From: Alviniconcha marisindica
Lineage: Eukaryota > Mollusca > Gastropoda > Provannidae
DNA: 64,000 nucleotides
Direction of reading: 5' to 3'
NCBI GenBank assembly: GCA_018857735.1
Contig: JABMCL010003629.1
Span: forward strand, 1 to 64,000
Shown in pieces: positions 31,986 through 42,555 of this stretch. The notes below the pieces were generated by a model, which was not told the DNA's origin, made no database searches, and saw only the letters and a program-made list of their open reading frames with translations. The position numbers were made by a program, and so were the translations under genes. Positions within the stretch are counted from its first letter, which is position 1. Every line of letters begins with the position of its first letter.

Positions 31986-33084
31986 CGTAGTGTGTGACTG
32001 AACGTGCACAGAACTGAAGGAGCAGTCGAGACCGGAGGACATATTATTGCTTCTAGGATTATGTCCGTTAGACCAGTAAAGCGAAACTTGCCAGTTGTCT
32101 GTCGACACGCCCTGTATAGCATGTTGTGTGAGGAAAGGATGCGTTGGTGTGGTTCTTGAGACGAGACCCAGGGCTGCAACTTCACGGCTTTGGCGGAAAG
32201 AGGCTGTAAGCCGTTCCAGTGTGAGAGCGGCCTTTACTACAGCAACTTCCGTCTTTGTACAACAGGGTGTGCTGTCTTCGAGGACAGTGTTTTGTGTAGT
32301 CTGCGTGTTCTCTCTCTGTGTGTCTGTGTCAGTGTGTAGTCTGTGTGTTCTGTGTCCATGAGGCTGGCCGGGTCCAACAGCCCAAGACAGCCGGTGTTCC
32401 GCTCTTTCCTAATGATCACCGACTTGTGACACCGCAATAGTCATATGTTGCTGACAGCTGTGTTATGTTCCCGCGGAACGTTAAACTGGTGAGGCCATAT
32501 TTTTGTTAAGACACATAAACCGTACAATATCTCTGAAAAAGAACGATAATATGTTTTGTTAACAGTCACAGCCGGCCGGCCAAAACGCCTAAAAATGGCG
32601 GCCCTGAAACTTTAGTTTTTGTTTACTTTTGTGTGTGCTGCGATTATCTTCCCTGATTTGTTTACATTCGTCCCGCTTTAATTGTTTTTTTGTTTTTTGT
32701 TTTGTTTTGTTAGAGCAGCCGAGCTATAATGAACTATGACTGTGTGGAGCTCTATACGACCTTTGGTCCAGGCGCACTCTTGTGCCAGCTGTACCCAAGC
32801 GGGGATGCTCCGTGGTGCGTATAGGATCATTGTGAATAAGAAAGGGTGATAGTGGGCCGCTGGAGGACCCCGTTCGGGTTAGTCACTTCGTTGTGGATAA
32901 CTGTTATAAGTGCTCCTATTGGGAGGACAGTGTTTTTTATGAAGTAGCCCTCGTAGAGAGCAGGGCTCAAATCGTAATGAGCCCTGTTGATTTGATTATG
33001 TGCAGCTTTAATGCTATGTGCAGCTTTAATATTCCTAGTGCAATTATATTGACAGTTGGCAATACAGTTGTGTTGCATTGTATT
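31986..33084. other. No recognised gene
   Basis: Unique sequence with a T-rich stretch at 32680-32712 and a short TGTGTGTTCTCTGTGTCC repeat near 32300-32360. No coding frame that I can support. Confidence 0.55.
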
Positions 33085-33395
33085 GTGTTGTGTTACATTA
33101 TACATAAACACAGGCAGTTGTTATATTCCCCTCAGTGGTAGGTGGGGTAGCTACTATATTTATTCCCTTCAGTGCAGACTGCATTACCGTGTTGCATTGT
33201 ACATTAACACAAGTAGGTGGGGCAGCTATTATATTTATTCTCCTCAGTGTAGACTGCATTGCCGTGTTGCGTTGTACATTAACACAAGTAGGTGGGGAAG
33301 CTGTTATATTTATTCCCCTCAGTGTAGACTGTGTCGTTGTGTTTCAGTGTACATTAACACAGGTAGGTGGGGCAGTCGATTTTCCCCTTAGTGTA
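33085..33395. repeat. About 75 bp tandem repeat, 4 copies
   Basis: Core GTACATTAACACAAGTAGGT, GGGGCAGCTATTATATTTAT and CCCCTCAGTGTAGACTGC. The stretch GTGTTGCATTGTACATTAAC matches the 46 bp array at 29.7-30.2 kb (GTGTTGCACATAAACACAGG), so the two arrays share an ancestral sequence. Confidence 0.9.
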
Positions 33396-33439
33396 GAATG
33401 TATAGTACACACCAAAAGAGGCTGGGACAGCGGTTATGT

Positions 33440-33735
33440 TCCCCTTTATCGTAGATGGTATCACCGAGCTGTTTACAGCAACTGTAGACGGGCAGCTCGG
33501 ACGGTTAATGACACACCCTTTATCGTAGATGGTATCACCGAGCTGTTTACAACAACTGTACACGAGCAGCTCGGACGGTTAATGACACACCCTTTATCGT
33601 AGATGGTATCACCGAGCTGTTTACAGCAACTGTAGACGGGCAGCTCGAACGGTTAATCACACACCCTTTATCGTAGATGGTATCACCGAGCTGTTTACAG
33701 TAACTGTACACGAGCAGCTCGAACGGTTAATGTCA
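33440..33735. repeat. About 74 bp tandem repeat, 4 copies, each a strong inverted repeat
   Basis: Unit TTTATCGTAGATGGTATCAC then CCGAGCTGTTTACAGCAACT and GTAGACGGGCAGCTCGGACG. CCGAGCTG pairs perfectly with CAGCTCGG, and the inner TTTACAG nearly pairs with CTGTAGA around a CAA loop. It lies about 240 bp upstream of the first recognised channel exon. Confidence 0.93.
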
Positions 33736-33978
33736 CGTGCCTTAGCGTACACAGTATTGCCTCAACAAATACACGTAGTGACGACGACCTCACTATGCAC
33801 AACATTGTTTTCGTCGACAGACTTGCTTTGGGTAAAAGCGAAACAAAGCCTCCTCCCCTTCCTTGCTGGTAGCGGCTAGAGCAGCGTAGTGACGTTGCTA
33901 CGCTTGTAAATGGTGCCCGAGGTGCACGTGACAAACGAAGGATAGAGCAGCCGTTGACATGATTATTTTTGTCCACAG

Positions 33979-34179
33979 CTCGGAGGACGTGATGCAGACG
34001 CAGAACGGGGATGAGGAGAAACTGGGGATGGTGAACGACTCCCGCCAGTCGCCGGCACAAGGCGGAAGAAAGACAGGCAGGCCGCCATCTTGGGCCGAGT
34101 CCTGGGTGTCCTTCACGCAGAACACGACCATCCACGGCCTTCGCTTCGTCTGGATGGAGCACGCCTTCCTCGTGAGAAA
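33979..34179 (+). CDS. DEG/ENaC exon 1: cytoplasmic N-terminus with HG motif
   Basis: A strong acceptor TTATTTTTGTCCACAG precedes 33979, so at least one upstream exon (coding or 5' UTR) exists. The first in-frame ATG is at 33992. The exon encodes a polar, disordered start, then SWVSFTQNTTIHGLRFVW, the conserved pre-TM1 region whose His-Gly (residues 48-49) controls gating in ENaC and ASIC channels. The donor is AGAAA/GTCAGT, leaving phase 2 and splitting Lys63. If the upstream exon is coding, the N-terminus is longer than counted here. Confidence 0.9.
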
Positions 34180-34744
34180 GTCAGTGTGCACATCTACTCC
34201 TTGCCTTAGAGGTCTCTTGCGCTGGAAAACCAGAGACATCCGTGGTTTTCAAAGTTCTAGGCACTGGGAGGTAGCCCTCTGCACAGTTGCAGTTTTCAGC
34301 CCCAAACCTCGCAGTCTTCCTCAGTAAACTCCCGCCGTCAGCAGGTATAAAGCCAGAGTAGGAGTTTTCCAGGGTCAACTTTCCGTGCTGAATCTTATTT
34401 CGGTATCCGTTCCACCCCCGTGTTACCGAAGTAGCACGTATGAAAGATCTAGGTCATTCTGTCAAAGGTGCAGGTTGCAGCTAAACACACATGCACCCTA
34501 CATATGTGGCTTCGAAAGAGGTGACATAATGAACTGATGCATTGTTGTATGGTATACACAAAACAGGCGCCGAGACGGCAGCAGTTTCACGCGGCACCAG
34601 CCATGTAACAACCAAACAGCGCTGTCAGTACACCACTTCTGTAGATAGCCCTAAAAAAAAAAAAAAAAACCTAAAAAAAAACGCGCTATAAAAGGATACA
34701 GTCACTCATTCTGACTCGTATGGGCATGAATGCAGTGAGCTTGC

Positions 34745-34835
34745 TCGAGAGCAGAGTGCAGCGCTATGTAAAATCGACCAATAGTAATAAAATACTACTA
34801 CTGCCACTACTACTACTACTACTACTAAATGTTTG
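34745..34835 (+). mobile_element. L2-like retrotransposon 3' tail
   Basis: GCAGAGTGCAGCGCTATGTA then AAATCGACCAATAGTAATAA, followed by an (ACT)n tail. The GCGCTATGTAAA motif before a short tandem repeat is typical of L2/CR1 3' ends. Confidence 0.55.
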
Positions 34836-35132
34836 CTAGAGCGGTGGTATCCAGATTTTCCTCAAGACAGCATAAAAATCTCAATAATACAATGAAACAT
34901 GTAACTCTTTTAGAAATTTCATTTCCATGAAACAATACGGGCCATTCCACCCCCTAGCCTTTCCCTGGTACAAACCTATGCGTAATACCATAACGAAAAA
35001 AGGCAGAAACAAAGAAAGAAGCCAAAGCCATCAAAATAGTCAGAAAGAAAGAGAGAAAGAAGAAAACGGCTAATAGCTGCTGCAACGCCACTATCGGCAA
35101 CAACAAGAGTGAAAAGAAAATACTAATACAGC

Positions 35133-35133
<1 letters not shown>

Positions 35134-35226
<93 letters not shown>

Positions 35227-35293
35227 CTTTATTACACAAGGATAAAGGTTTTGGCACGAATGCCTGTCGTTCAACCTGTCCTTGGAACAGTTA

Positions 35294-35384
<91 letters not shown>

Positions 35385-35390
35385 GATCAT
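35134..35390 (-). mobile_element. Retrotransposon 3' end within compound microsatellites
   Basis: Plus-strand order is (AG)n 35134-35192, (ATTG)n 35193-35224, GAACTTTATTACACAAGGAT, (CA)n 35297-35355 and (TA)n. On the minus strand CCTTGTGTAATAAAGTTC is followed by a (CAAT)n tail, as at a non-LTR 3' end. The same GAACTTTATTACACAAGGAT recurs at 35559. Confidence 0.6.
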
Positions 35391-35478
35391 AGCGGGAAAA
35401 TCAATGCCAATCGATAATTATGAACAATACAAAAGAGTAATAAATCAAATCACTGGGAGATTATACATGCATGATTTT

Positions 35479-35483
<5 letters not shown>

Positions 35484-35553
<70 letters not shown>

Positions 35554-35640
35554 ACTCAGAACTTTATTACACAAGGATTAAGATTTTAGGCAGTTGCCTA
35601 TTCTTACAATCTGTCCCTGCTAACCTGCATGCCAATAGGC
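35484..35640 (-). mobile_element. Second copy of the same 3' end, with (AG)n tail
   Basis: An (AG)n tract at 35484-35550 abuts AGAACTTTATTACACAAGGA and TTTTAGGCAGTTGCCTATTC, homologous to 35222-35275. A G run plus AG tract follows at 35706-35731. Confidence 0.6.
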
Positions 35641-36039
35641 TACACATAAAACAATAGTAACAACACTGACTACCGCAGTAATGATGAAAAATATGATAAT
35701 GTTGGGGGGGGGGGGGGGGAGAGAGAGAGAGACGGGGAGGGGTGGGAGGGAGGGAACCACATAAATAAAATTCCACTGATGTCAACGACACAAAATTTAA
35801 AGCATAAGAAGTTCAGAATCCTTCAGTAAAATTTAATGGCAATGAAAGACCGCGAAACAAACGTAAATTAGCGCAACTGGTTAAAATATGAGCTGGCTTG
35901 TATGTTGGTTGCTGTTTCAGCAAACGTCACTAAGAAGGCCGGAGCACGTGATAGACTCGTACAAAGCGCTGCCAAAGATTTCCTAAGCAGACCCTTTTCT
36001 CACTTAGACGTTTGTTGGATCTACCTCTGGAAACAGCGC

Positions 36040-36790
36040 CTTGTAGCAGCAGTCACCTCCTGGTAGTCTGTACTTGTAGCAGCAGTCACCTCATGGTAGT
36101 CTCAGTGTACTTGTAGCAGCAGTCACCTCCTGGTAGTCTGTACTTGTAGCAGCAGTCACCTCATGGTAGTCTCAGTGTACTTGTAGCAGCAGTCACCTCC
36201 TGGTAGTCTGTACTTGTAGCAGCAGTCACCTCCTGGTAGTCTGTACTTGTAGCAGCAGTCACCTCCTGGCAGTCTGTACTTGTAGCAGCAGTCACCTCCT
36301 GGTAGTCTGTACTTGTAGCAGCAGCCACCTCCTGGCAGTCTGTATTTGTAGCAGCAGTCACCTCCTGGCAGTCTGCACTTGTAGCAGCAGTCACCTCCTG
36401 GCAGTCTGTACTTGTAGCAGCAGTCACCTCCTGGTAGTCTGTACTTGTTTGCAGCAGTCACCTCCTGGTAGTCTGTACTTGTAGCAGCAGTCACCTCCTG
36501 GTAGTCTGTACTTGTTTGCAGCAGTCACCTCCTGGTAGTCTGTACTTGTAGCAGCAGTCACCTCCTGGTAGTCTGTGCTTGTAGCAGCAGTCACCTCCTG
36601 GTAGTCTGTACTTGTAGCAGCAGTCACCTCCTGGTAGTCTGTTCTTGTAGCAGCAGTCACCTCATGGTAGTCTGTACTTGAAGCAGCAGTCACCTCCTGG
36701 CAGTCTGTACTTGTAGCAGCAGTCACCTCCTGGCAGTCTGTACTTGTAGCAGCAGTCACCTCCTGGTAGTCTGTACTTGTTTGCAGCAGT
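36040..36790. repeat. 33 bp minisatellite, about 22 copies
   Basis: Unit GTAGCAGCAGTCACCTCCTG plus GTAGTCTGTACTT, with some units having TCAGTGTAC or GTTTGCAGCAG. It lies in intron 1, 650 bp before exon 2. Confidence 0.96.
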
Positions 36791-37440
36791 GTTGCAGCTG
36801 CTGAAATCTTCACATTAGAGGCTGACTTAAGCATCTCTGATGCATGAATTTGCGCCAGAGGAAAGGGATGGGATGGAATAACCTCGATTGTTTTCATTAA
36901 AAAAAAAAAATGAAATTCGTGAAGTGGGGTGTTGTTTCATTTTCATTGTTGAGATATTCATGCCGTCTTCAAGAACTCTTGGATTCCGCCCCTCCAGCAG
37001 TCACAAAGGCGAGGTGTCAGCGGACAGGTCTTTGCACGTCAGTACTGACGGAGACTGCAGAGTCAGCTATGTGCTCACTGTGACTTCCGGGTGTGTGAAT
37101 GAGGCTTAACGTCCTAGATGTCATGGCTAACGTAAAGGTTTGGCCACTGGCTCATGTTTGACCACTGGCTCATGGATATAGTCTGACCCACTCCAGGCTT
37201 GAAAGGGAGAACACTTGTCAGCTCTGGCTTGTCAACAAAGGGGACCATAATTTCTGCGATGGTGGTACCCCACTACGGGTTTCAATCCACGGAACACAAA
37301 TATTGACAGAATGCAACATGCATTTCTGTCAGCTTACCGCCCTACTCGAGTGTCCTGTTACAACACTTTCTATTGGGTCCCGTCAGATTTCTGTGGTTCT
37401 TATCAACGGCTTCACTTATCAGCGCACTTTTTGTTTCCAG

Positions 37441-37608
37441 ATTGTTGTGGTTGGTGTTGGTGTCGACGTGTGCTGGCGTGATGGGTTATCAAATCATCGA
37501 TCGCATCGTCTACTTTTACCACTACCCTGTCACCGTCAACGTCAAAGTCAACTTTAACAAGACTCTCCACTTTCCGTCTCTCACTCTGTGTAATCAGAAC
37601 ACTTTCCG
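37441..37608 (+). CDS. DEG/ENaC exon 2: TM1 and post-TM1 motif
   Basis: Acceptor TTTTTGTTTCCAG. The first base completes Lys63, then LLWLVLVSTCAGVMGYQI gives the first membrane helix. The first extracellular strand follows, then FPSLTLCNQNTFR, the hallmark just after TM1 in this family (usually FPAVTICNxNxxR). Donor CCG/GTGAGT, phase 2, splits Arg119. The last 40 bp of this exon and its donor are the seed of the tandem array that fills the start of intron 2. Confidence 0.95.
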
Positions 37609-38660
37609 GTGAGTGTTAACCGCTCTACAGAAACATGTTCCACTTTCCGTCTCTCACTTTGTGTAATCAGAACACCTACCGGTGAGTGTTAACAGCTCTA
37701 CAGAAACACGTTCCACTTTCCATCTCTCACTCTGTGTAATCAGAACACTTTCCGGTGAGTGTTAACCGCTCTACAGAAAGAGGTTCCACATTCCGTCTCT
37801 CATTTTGTGCAACTAGAACTTTTCCCGATGGTAACCGACCTACAGAAAGACACTCTACTTTCCGTCTCTCACTCTGTGTAACCAGAACACTTTCCGGTGA
37901 GTGTTAACCGTTCTACAGAAAGACGTTCTACTTTTCGTCTCTTACTCTGTGTAATCAGAACACTTTCCGGTGAGTGTTAACCGCTCTACAGAGAGGTTCC
38001 ACATTCCGTCTCTCATTTTGTGCAACTAGAACTTTTCCCGATGGTAACCGACCTACAGAAAGACACTCCAGTTTCCGTCTCTCACTCTGTGTAACCAGAA
38101 CACTTTCCGGTGAGTGTTAACCGTTCTACAGAAAGACGTTCTACTTTTCGTCTCTCACTCTGTGTAATCAGAACACTTTCCGGTGAGTGTTAACCGCTCT
38201 ACAGAAAGACGTTCCACTTTCGGTCTCTCATTTTGTGTAACTAGAACATTTCCCGATGATAACCGACCTACAGAAAGACACTCCAGTTTCCGTCTCTTAC
38301 TCTGTGTAACCAGAACACTTTCCGGTGAGTGTTAACCGGCCTACAGAAAGATGTTCCACATTCCGTCTCTCATTTTGTGCAACTAGAACTTTTCCCGATG
38401 GTAACCGACCTACAGAAAGACACTACACTTTCCGTCTCTTACTCTGTGTAACCAGAACACTTTCCGGTGAGTGTTAACCGCTCTACAGAAAGATGTTCCA
38501 TATTCCGTCTCTCATTTTGTGTAACTAGAACATTTCCCGGTGGTAACCGACCTACAGAAAGACGCTACACTTTCCGTCTCTTACTCTGTGTAACCAGAAC
38601 ACTTTCCGGACGCATCATTTTCCATCTCTCACTGTGTAGCCAGATCACTTTCCACTGAGT
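37609..38660 (+). repeat. Exon-2-end/splice-donor minisatellite, about 71-75 bp unit
   Basis: About 15 further copies of the last 40 bp of exon 2 (TCTCACTCTGTGTAATCAGA, ACACTTTCCG) plus the first 30 bp of the intron (GTGAGTGTTAACCGCTCTAC). Eight retain CCG/GTGAGTGTT exactly. Others have CCCGATGGTAACC, which destroys the donor. Donor-intact and donor-lost copies recur in a roughly 215 bp higher-order pattern. Confidence 0.92.
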
Positions 38661-40249
38661 ATTAATTATCATCTCTTCAGAATGACGCTACTCTCTCTCT
38701 CCTCCCCCCCCCCACCCCCTTGTCACGTAACAATTCCCGATGAGCACGCTCGGTCTCTGTGACCAAAAGGCTATCACTTGAGTTGTCGTCTTTTCAACAA
38801 GACTGTTCTGAGGTGGAAGAGCACATGTTGAGAGTGAGAGAACATAAATATATACAGGTACTGCAAGCATACTGTGTGCCTATATATATATATACATATA
38901 TAATGATATTTAATATACATGTATACAAACCTGAATGATGTTTAACCTTGCTTAGGTGCTTTATCACAGTCTTACTATCTTAATGCAGAGTTTATACTTC
39001 TACAATCTTTCTGAGACCATGCCTAAATGTTAAGTAGTTTGGGAGGTTACCTGGCAGAATGTGCATGATAAGCAGTCTGTTCTGCTTCAAGTTCAAGGTC
39101 ATACTGCGTTTTTGTTGTTCTTGTTGTACTGTGCAGTTCTCTTATTCTGAAAATGCTAAATTATATGCCTTGAGTGATGATGTGGCTTGCTGTTGAGTGT
39201 AAAAGGGCCTACGTGGTTCCCTATTAGAATTCATCTAAGATCTGTTATTGTCACCATTTTGAGCATCTATTTTTTTTTTTTTTTTTACTGGATCAAATTA
39301 ATTTTAAATGTTTATATTTTCATGCTTTGCCTGCTGGTTGTTGATCTTACATAAACATTTTATATTTATCCATTGTTCGGCCAGTTTTACTCTTACGTGG
39401 GTGCCGAAAGGCTTGGAGGCAGTATATGCTGCTGATCGTGTATGGAAGTGAGAGTTTTATTTATTTCAATTTTATTTAACTGGTTTTATAGTTTTTGATT
39501 TGCAAATGATGTGACCTAGATACCCCGACACAACGATAGTTTCCCCTGTCTCTGACATGACCTCTGGGTCAACTGCACTTGCACGTAGTCTTACCCTAAA
39601 GTTTGAGTTCGAGTGTTTTGTTATTATTTGCAGTGACTCATTAAAATCCTTTACTTACGGACGAAGAACATGCACTGTATCCATGGTATTCAGGGTGTCC
39701 AAACATTAGCTCTTTTTTGTTTTTGTTTTTAAATTTCGCCAGCGAATGCCAGCTGCTTCCTTTCCGGCTTCGTCCAGAGTAGCTTCCCTTAACTGCACTC
39801 ACGTGTTGTGTTGTTGCTCGAGGTGAGGGTGGGGGTAGCGGACGGGAAGGGGTGGGGGGTGGGGGGTGGGGTGGGGGGTGGGGGGGGGGGGGGGGGGGGG
39901 GGGCGAGGGCGTTGGGTGTAACAGGCTAGTGACGTCTATTGGCGAGCTTACACTAGGCCCATTCCCGTGTCAATTGAGTCCAGGCGGGGATGTTTTTAGT
40001 TGATCTTGGATGGGTCAGGGTGGTAGTGGCCAGGGAGTAAGCCGGCGGGGTTAATTAATTAATTTTTTGTAGAACATTTTTATAATTGCTTTTATTAGGA
40101 CAGTAACTTTTAAGAGGGGGTCCTCAGGAAGTGGCAGTTTTATTTTATATGATATGCACAGCTTGATGCCAGTGGGATTTTCTCATGTTTTTATCTATGA
40201 ATGACTTTTTACCGGGATGTTTTCTGTGTTTGTTGTTGTTGTTGTAATT
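38661..40249. other. Intron 2 middle, no recognised exon
   Basis: AT-rich sequence with (TA)n at 38881-38904 and a G run with GGGGTGGGGGGT repeats at 39837-39903. The part from about 39950 onward probably belongs to the retrotransposon 3' UTR that ends at 40345. Confidence 0.55.
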
Positions 40250-40348
40250 AGATTGGAGTGAATGTGTGATGAGTGTACTTGGCACCACAAAACATTCCTC
40301 GTGCAATCAGTGTATTGACCCTTGGCAATAAAGTTGTATTGTATATTG
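40250..40348 (+). mobile_element. Non-LTR retrotransposon 3' end
   Basis: CTCGTGCAATCAGTGTATTG, then ACCCTTGGCAATAAAGTTGT and a TATTGTATATTGTATA tail. The TTGGCAATAAAGTTGTATT terminus is typical of non-LTR elements. Confidence 0.6.
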
Positions 40349-40349
40349 T

Positions 40350-40945
40350 ATACACCTGGTGGTGTTCTAGGTCAAGAGATACAAAAAGGTGACACCTGGC
40401 GGTGTTCTAGGTCAAGGGATACAAAGAGGTGACACCTGGCGGTGTTCTAGGTCAGGAGATACAAAGAGGTGACACCTGGCGGTGTTCTAGGTAGAGGTCA
40501 GGAGATACAAAGAGGTGACACCTGACTGTGTTCTAGATCACGAGATACAAAATGGTGATACCTGACGGTGTTCCAGATCACGAGATACAAAATGGTAACA
40601 CCTGGCGGTGTTCTAAGTCAAGAGATACACTGAAGTGACACCTGGCGGTGTTCTAGTTCAAGAGACACAAAGAGGTGACACCTGGCGGTGTTCTCGGTCA
40701 AGAGATACAAGATGACACCTGGCGATGTTCAAGGTCAATAGATACAAAAGTGACACCTGGCGGTGTTCTAGGCAGAGGTCAATAGATACAGAGGTGACAC
40801 CTGGCGGTGTTCTAGGCAGAGGTCAATAGATACAGAGGTGACACCTGGCGGTGTTATAGGCAGAGGTCAGAGATGTTCTAGGCAGAGGTCAATAGATACA
40901 GAGGTGACACCTGGCGGTGTTATAGGCAGAGGTCAGAGGTAATCC
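40350..40945. repeat. 40 bp minisatellite, about 14 copies
   Basis: Unit GACACCTGGCGGTGTTCTAG plus GTCAAGAGATACAAAGAGGT, increasingly degenerate to the right. Intron 2. Confidence 0.93.
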
Positions 40946-40966
40946 AGAGTTACAATCGGTTCAGCA

Positions 40967-41015
40967 TGACTCTTCTATCCCTCCACCCGCCTTTGTGATC
41001 TAAACACCTTCCGGT
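40967..41015 (+). pseudogene. Decayed duplicate of the end of exon 2 with its own donor
   Basis: TATCCCTCCACCCGCCTTTG and TGATCTAAACACCTTCCG, then GTAAGA. In the exon 2 frame this reads YPSTRLCDLNTFR against FPSLTLCNQNTFR, ending at an intact donor. A TGA three codons upstream (GCATGACTCTTC) and the lack of a TM1 coding part mean it cannot replace exon 2. It lies 62 bp before exon 3. Confidence 0.6.
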
Positions 41016-41077
41016 AAGAAACAGGGCTCCAACAGTCAAAACACGTGCATTTTGCGTCATGGTCACTGTCACCACAG

Positions 41078-41242
41078 AGCTACACGAGCCACACAGTTGG
41101 ACCGCTACCACCTGCTGGAGGCCATGTACGCGGAACCAGGGAAGCTAAACACGTCATTGCTCTCCGACTACAACGCCTCTGACATCACACTCGAGGAGCT
41201 TATGTTGTCCACAGCACACTCGAAGTATGACCTCATTGTCGA
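41078..41242 (+). CDS. DEG/ENaC exon 3: finger-domain start
   Basis: Acceptor CACTGTCACCACAG, phase 2 in and out. Joined to exon 2 it reads NQNTFRATRATQLDRYHLLE and goes on through EAMYAEPGKLNTSLLSDYNA to STAHSKYDLIV. The ending matches the family pattern in which an H..eDmI-type motif precedes the first conserved extracellular Cys. Donor GTCGA/GTGAGT splits Asp174. Confidence 0.93.
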
Positions 41243-41269
41243 GTGAGTCAAATTTCACCTTCAATTATT

Positions 41270-41758
41270 TCATGTTCTTGGTTTTCTCTCTCCTCCCCCC
41301 CCCCCCCCCCCTTCCCCCCTTCCCAGCCGTTCATGTTTCTGTGTGTTCGTCTTCTCATTCGTTATTATGGCGGTAGTCACATAAGCTGTATAATGTATAG
41401 CTTGGTTTTCTTCAAATCCCCGCCCCCCTTCTCCCCCCCCCCCCCCCCTTCCCAGCTGTTCATGTTTTTGTATGTTCGTCTTCTCGTTCGTTATTATGGC
41501 GGTAGTCACATAAGCTGTATAATGTATAGCTTGGTTTTCTTCAAATCCCCGCCCCCCTTCTCCCCCCCCCCCCTTCCCAGCTGTTCATGTTTCTGTATGT
41601 TCGTCTTCTCATTCGTTATTATGGCGGTAGTCACATAAGCTGTATAATGTATAGCTTGGTTTTCTTCAAATCCCCTCCCCCCCCAGCTGTTCATGTTTCT
41701 GTATGTTCGTCTTCTCATTCGTTATTATGGCGATAGTCGCATAAGCTGTATAATGTAT
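41270..41758. repeat. About 125-129 bp tandem repeat, 3-4 copies, starting near the exon 3 donor
   Basis: Units hold a poly-C block, CCCAGCTGTTCATGTTTCTG, TCGTTATTATGGCGGTAGTC and ACATAAGCTGTATAATGTAT. The last 20 bases, read on the minus strand, encode AMHYTAY and continue the adjoining mitochondrial cob fragment in frame. The mitochondrial end was therefore copied along with the array. Confidence 0.88.
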
Positions 41759-42195
41759 AGCTAAAAACAAGCCTGTTGCAATCTGAATCCCCAAACAAAG
41801 TCCTAATAAGGAGCCAACATTTCATCAAGTCGATAAATTAGAAGCTGGTAAATCAATTAAAGCCCCATTGATTATCTTTAAAACAGGATGAGTTTTTCGA
41901 ATAGGCCTACGCATATACTATTTTTCTGTAAAAGGGCGTAAAGATGAATGTTGATAATCAGGAAATTTTAATTACCGCTACTAAATTGATTAACAAAAAG
42001 TATTCCTAAACCAGTTAGGATTTAGATATTTCTTGGCCTAACTAGCTCAATTCCATGTCTTTTTAGGTTTTTAGCTCTAAAAAAATCTCTATAATGTGTA
42101 GTTTCTCCATAGTCAGTAAATGGATAAAAATATAAAATAGAAGAAAAAACTAAAACCATAATAAAAATAAAAAAGAAGAAGAAAAGACTAAGGAG
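41741..42195 (-). pseudogene. Nuclear mitochondrial insertion (NUMT): nad6 3' end and cob 5' end
   Basis: On the minus strand, ATG at 41914-41912 starts MRRPIRKTHPVLKMINGALI, then [19 protein letters not shown] and [16 protein letters not shown]. This is the cytochrome b N-terminus, reading both TGA codons as Trp (invertebrate mitochondrial code). Upstream on the same strand, 42195-41930 reads FSSILYFYPFTDYG, RAKNLKRHGIELV, ILTGLGI and, after a one-base shift, INLVAVIKIS, which fits the C-terminal part of ND6. The nad6-cob order with no gene between is usual in gastropods. Stops and a frameshift show it is non-functional. It lies inside intron 3 and its AT bias contrasts with the flanks. Confidence 0.88.
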
Positions 42196-42345
42196 CCTGT
42201 TCATGGAGCATACAAGCAGATGAGAAGGCAGTAGAACACCTCATGTGACTAAGATTGGAGTGGAAAACAGAAGCAATCAATGCTTATCTGATAAACAGAA
42301 ATAAAGGATAGGGGAGAAAGCGAAGGACGCACGCACATTCTGACT

Positions 42346-42555
42346 GCTGTGTTTTGTTGCTACGTCCACATACAGAGCTGCTTAAGAACTGTGACGACCT
42401 CACTAAATGTAGTGTTCTGAATGCTGTATTCAAACTGCTGTATTATGACGGCTGTGTTTTGTTGCTACGTCCACATACAGAGCTGCGTAAGAACTGTGAC
42501 GACATCACTAAATGTAGTGTTCTGAATGCTGTATTCAAACTGCTGTATTATGACT
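42346..42555. repeat. 105 bp tandem duplication
   Basis: Two near-identical copies starting GCTGTGTTTTGTTGCTACGT at 42346 and 42451. Intron 3. Confidence 0.95.

Larger units (their letters stand above)
34180..37440. other. Intron 1 (3.26 kb)
   Basis: Contains retrotransposon 3' ends, compound microsatellites and a 33 bp minisatellite, listed separately. The stretches 34180-34744 and 36800-37440 look unique and have no recognised exon. Confidence 0.8.

Noticed and set aside
34683..34712. TATAAAAGG with an initiator-like TCATTCT about 20 bp downstream, as an alternative promoter in intron 1
   Set aside because: Spacing is short, it is followed by a retrotransposon tail, and no downstream alternative first exon is evident.
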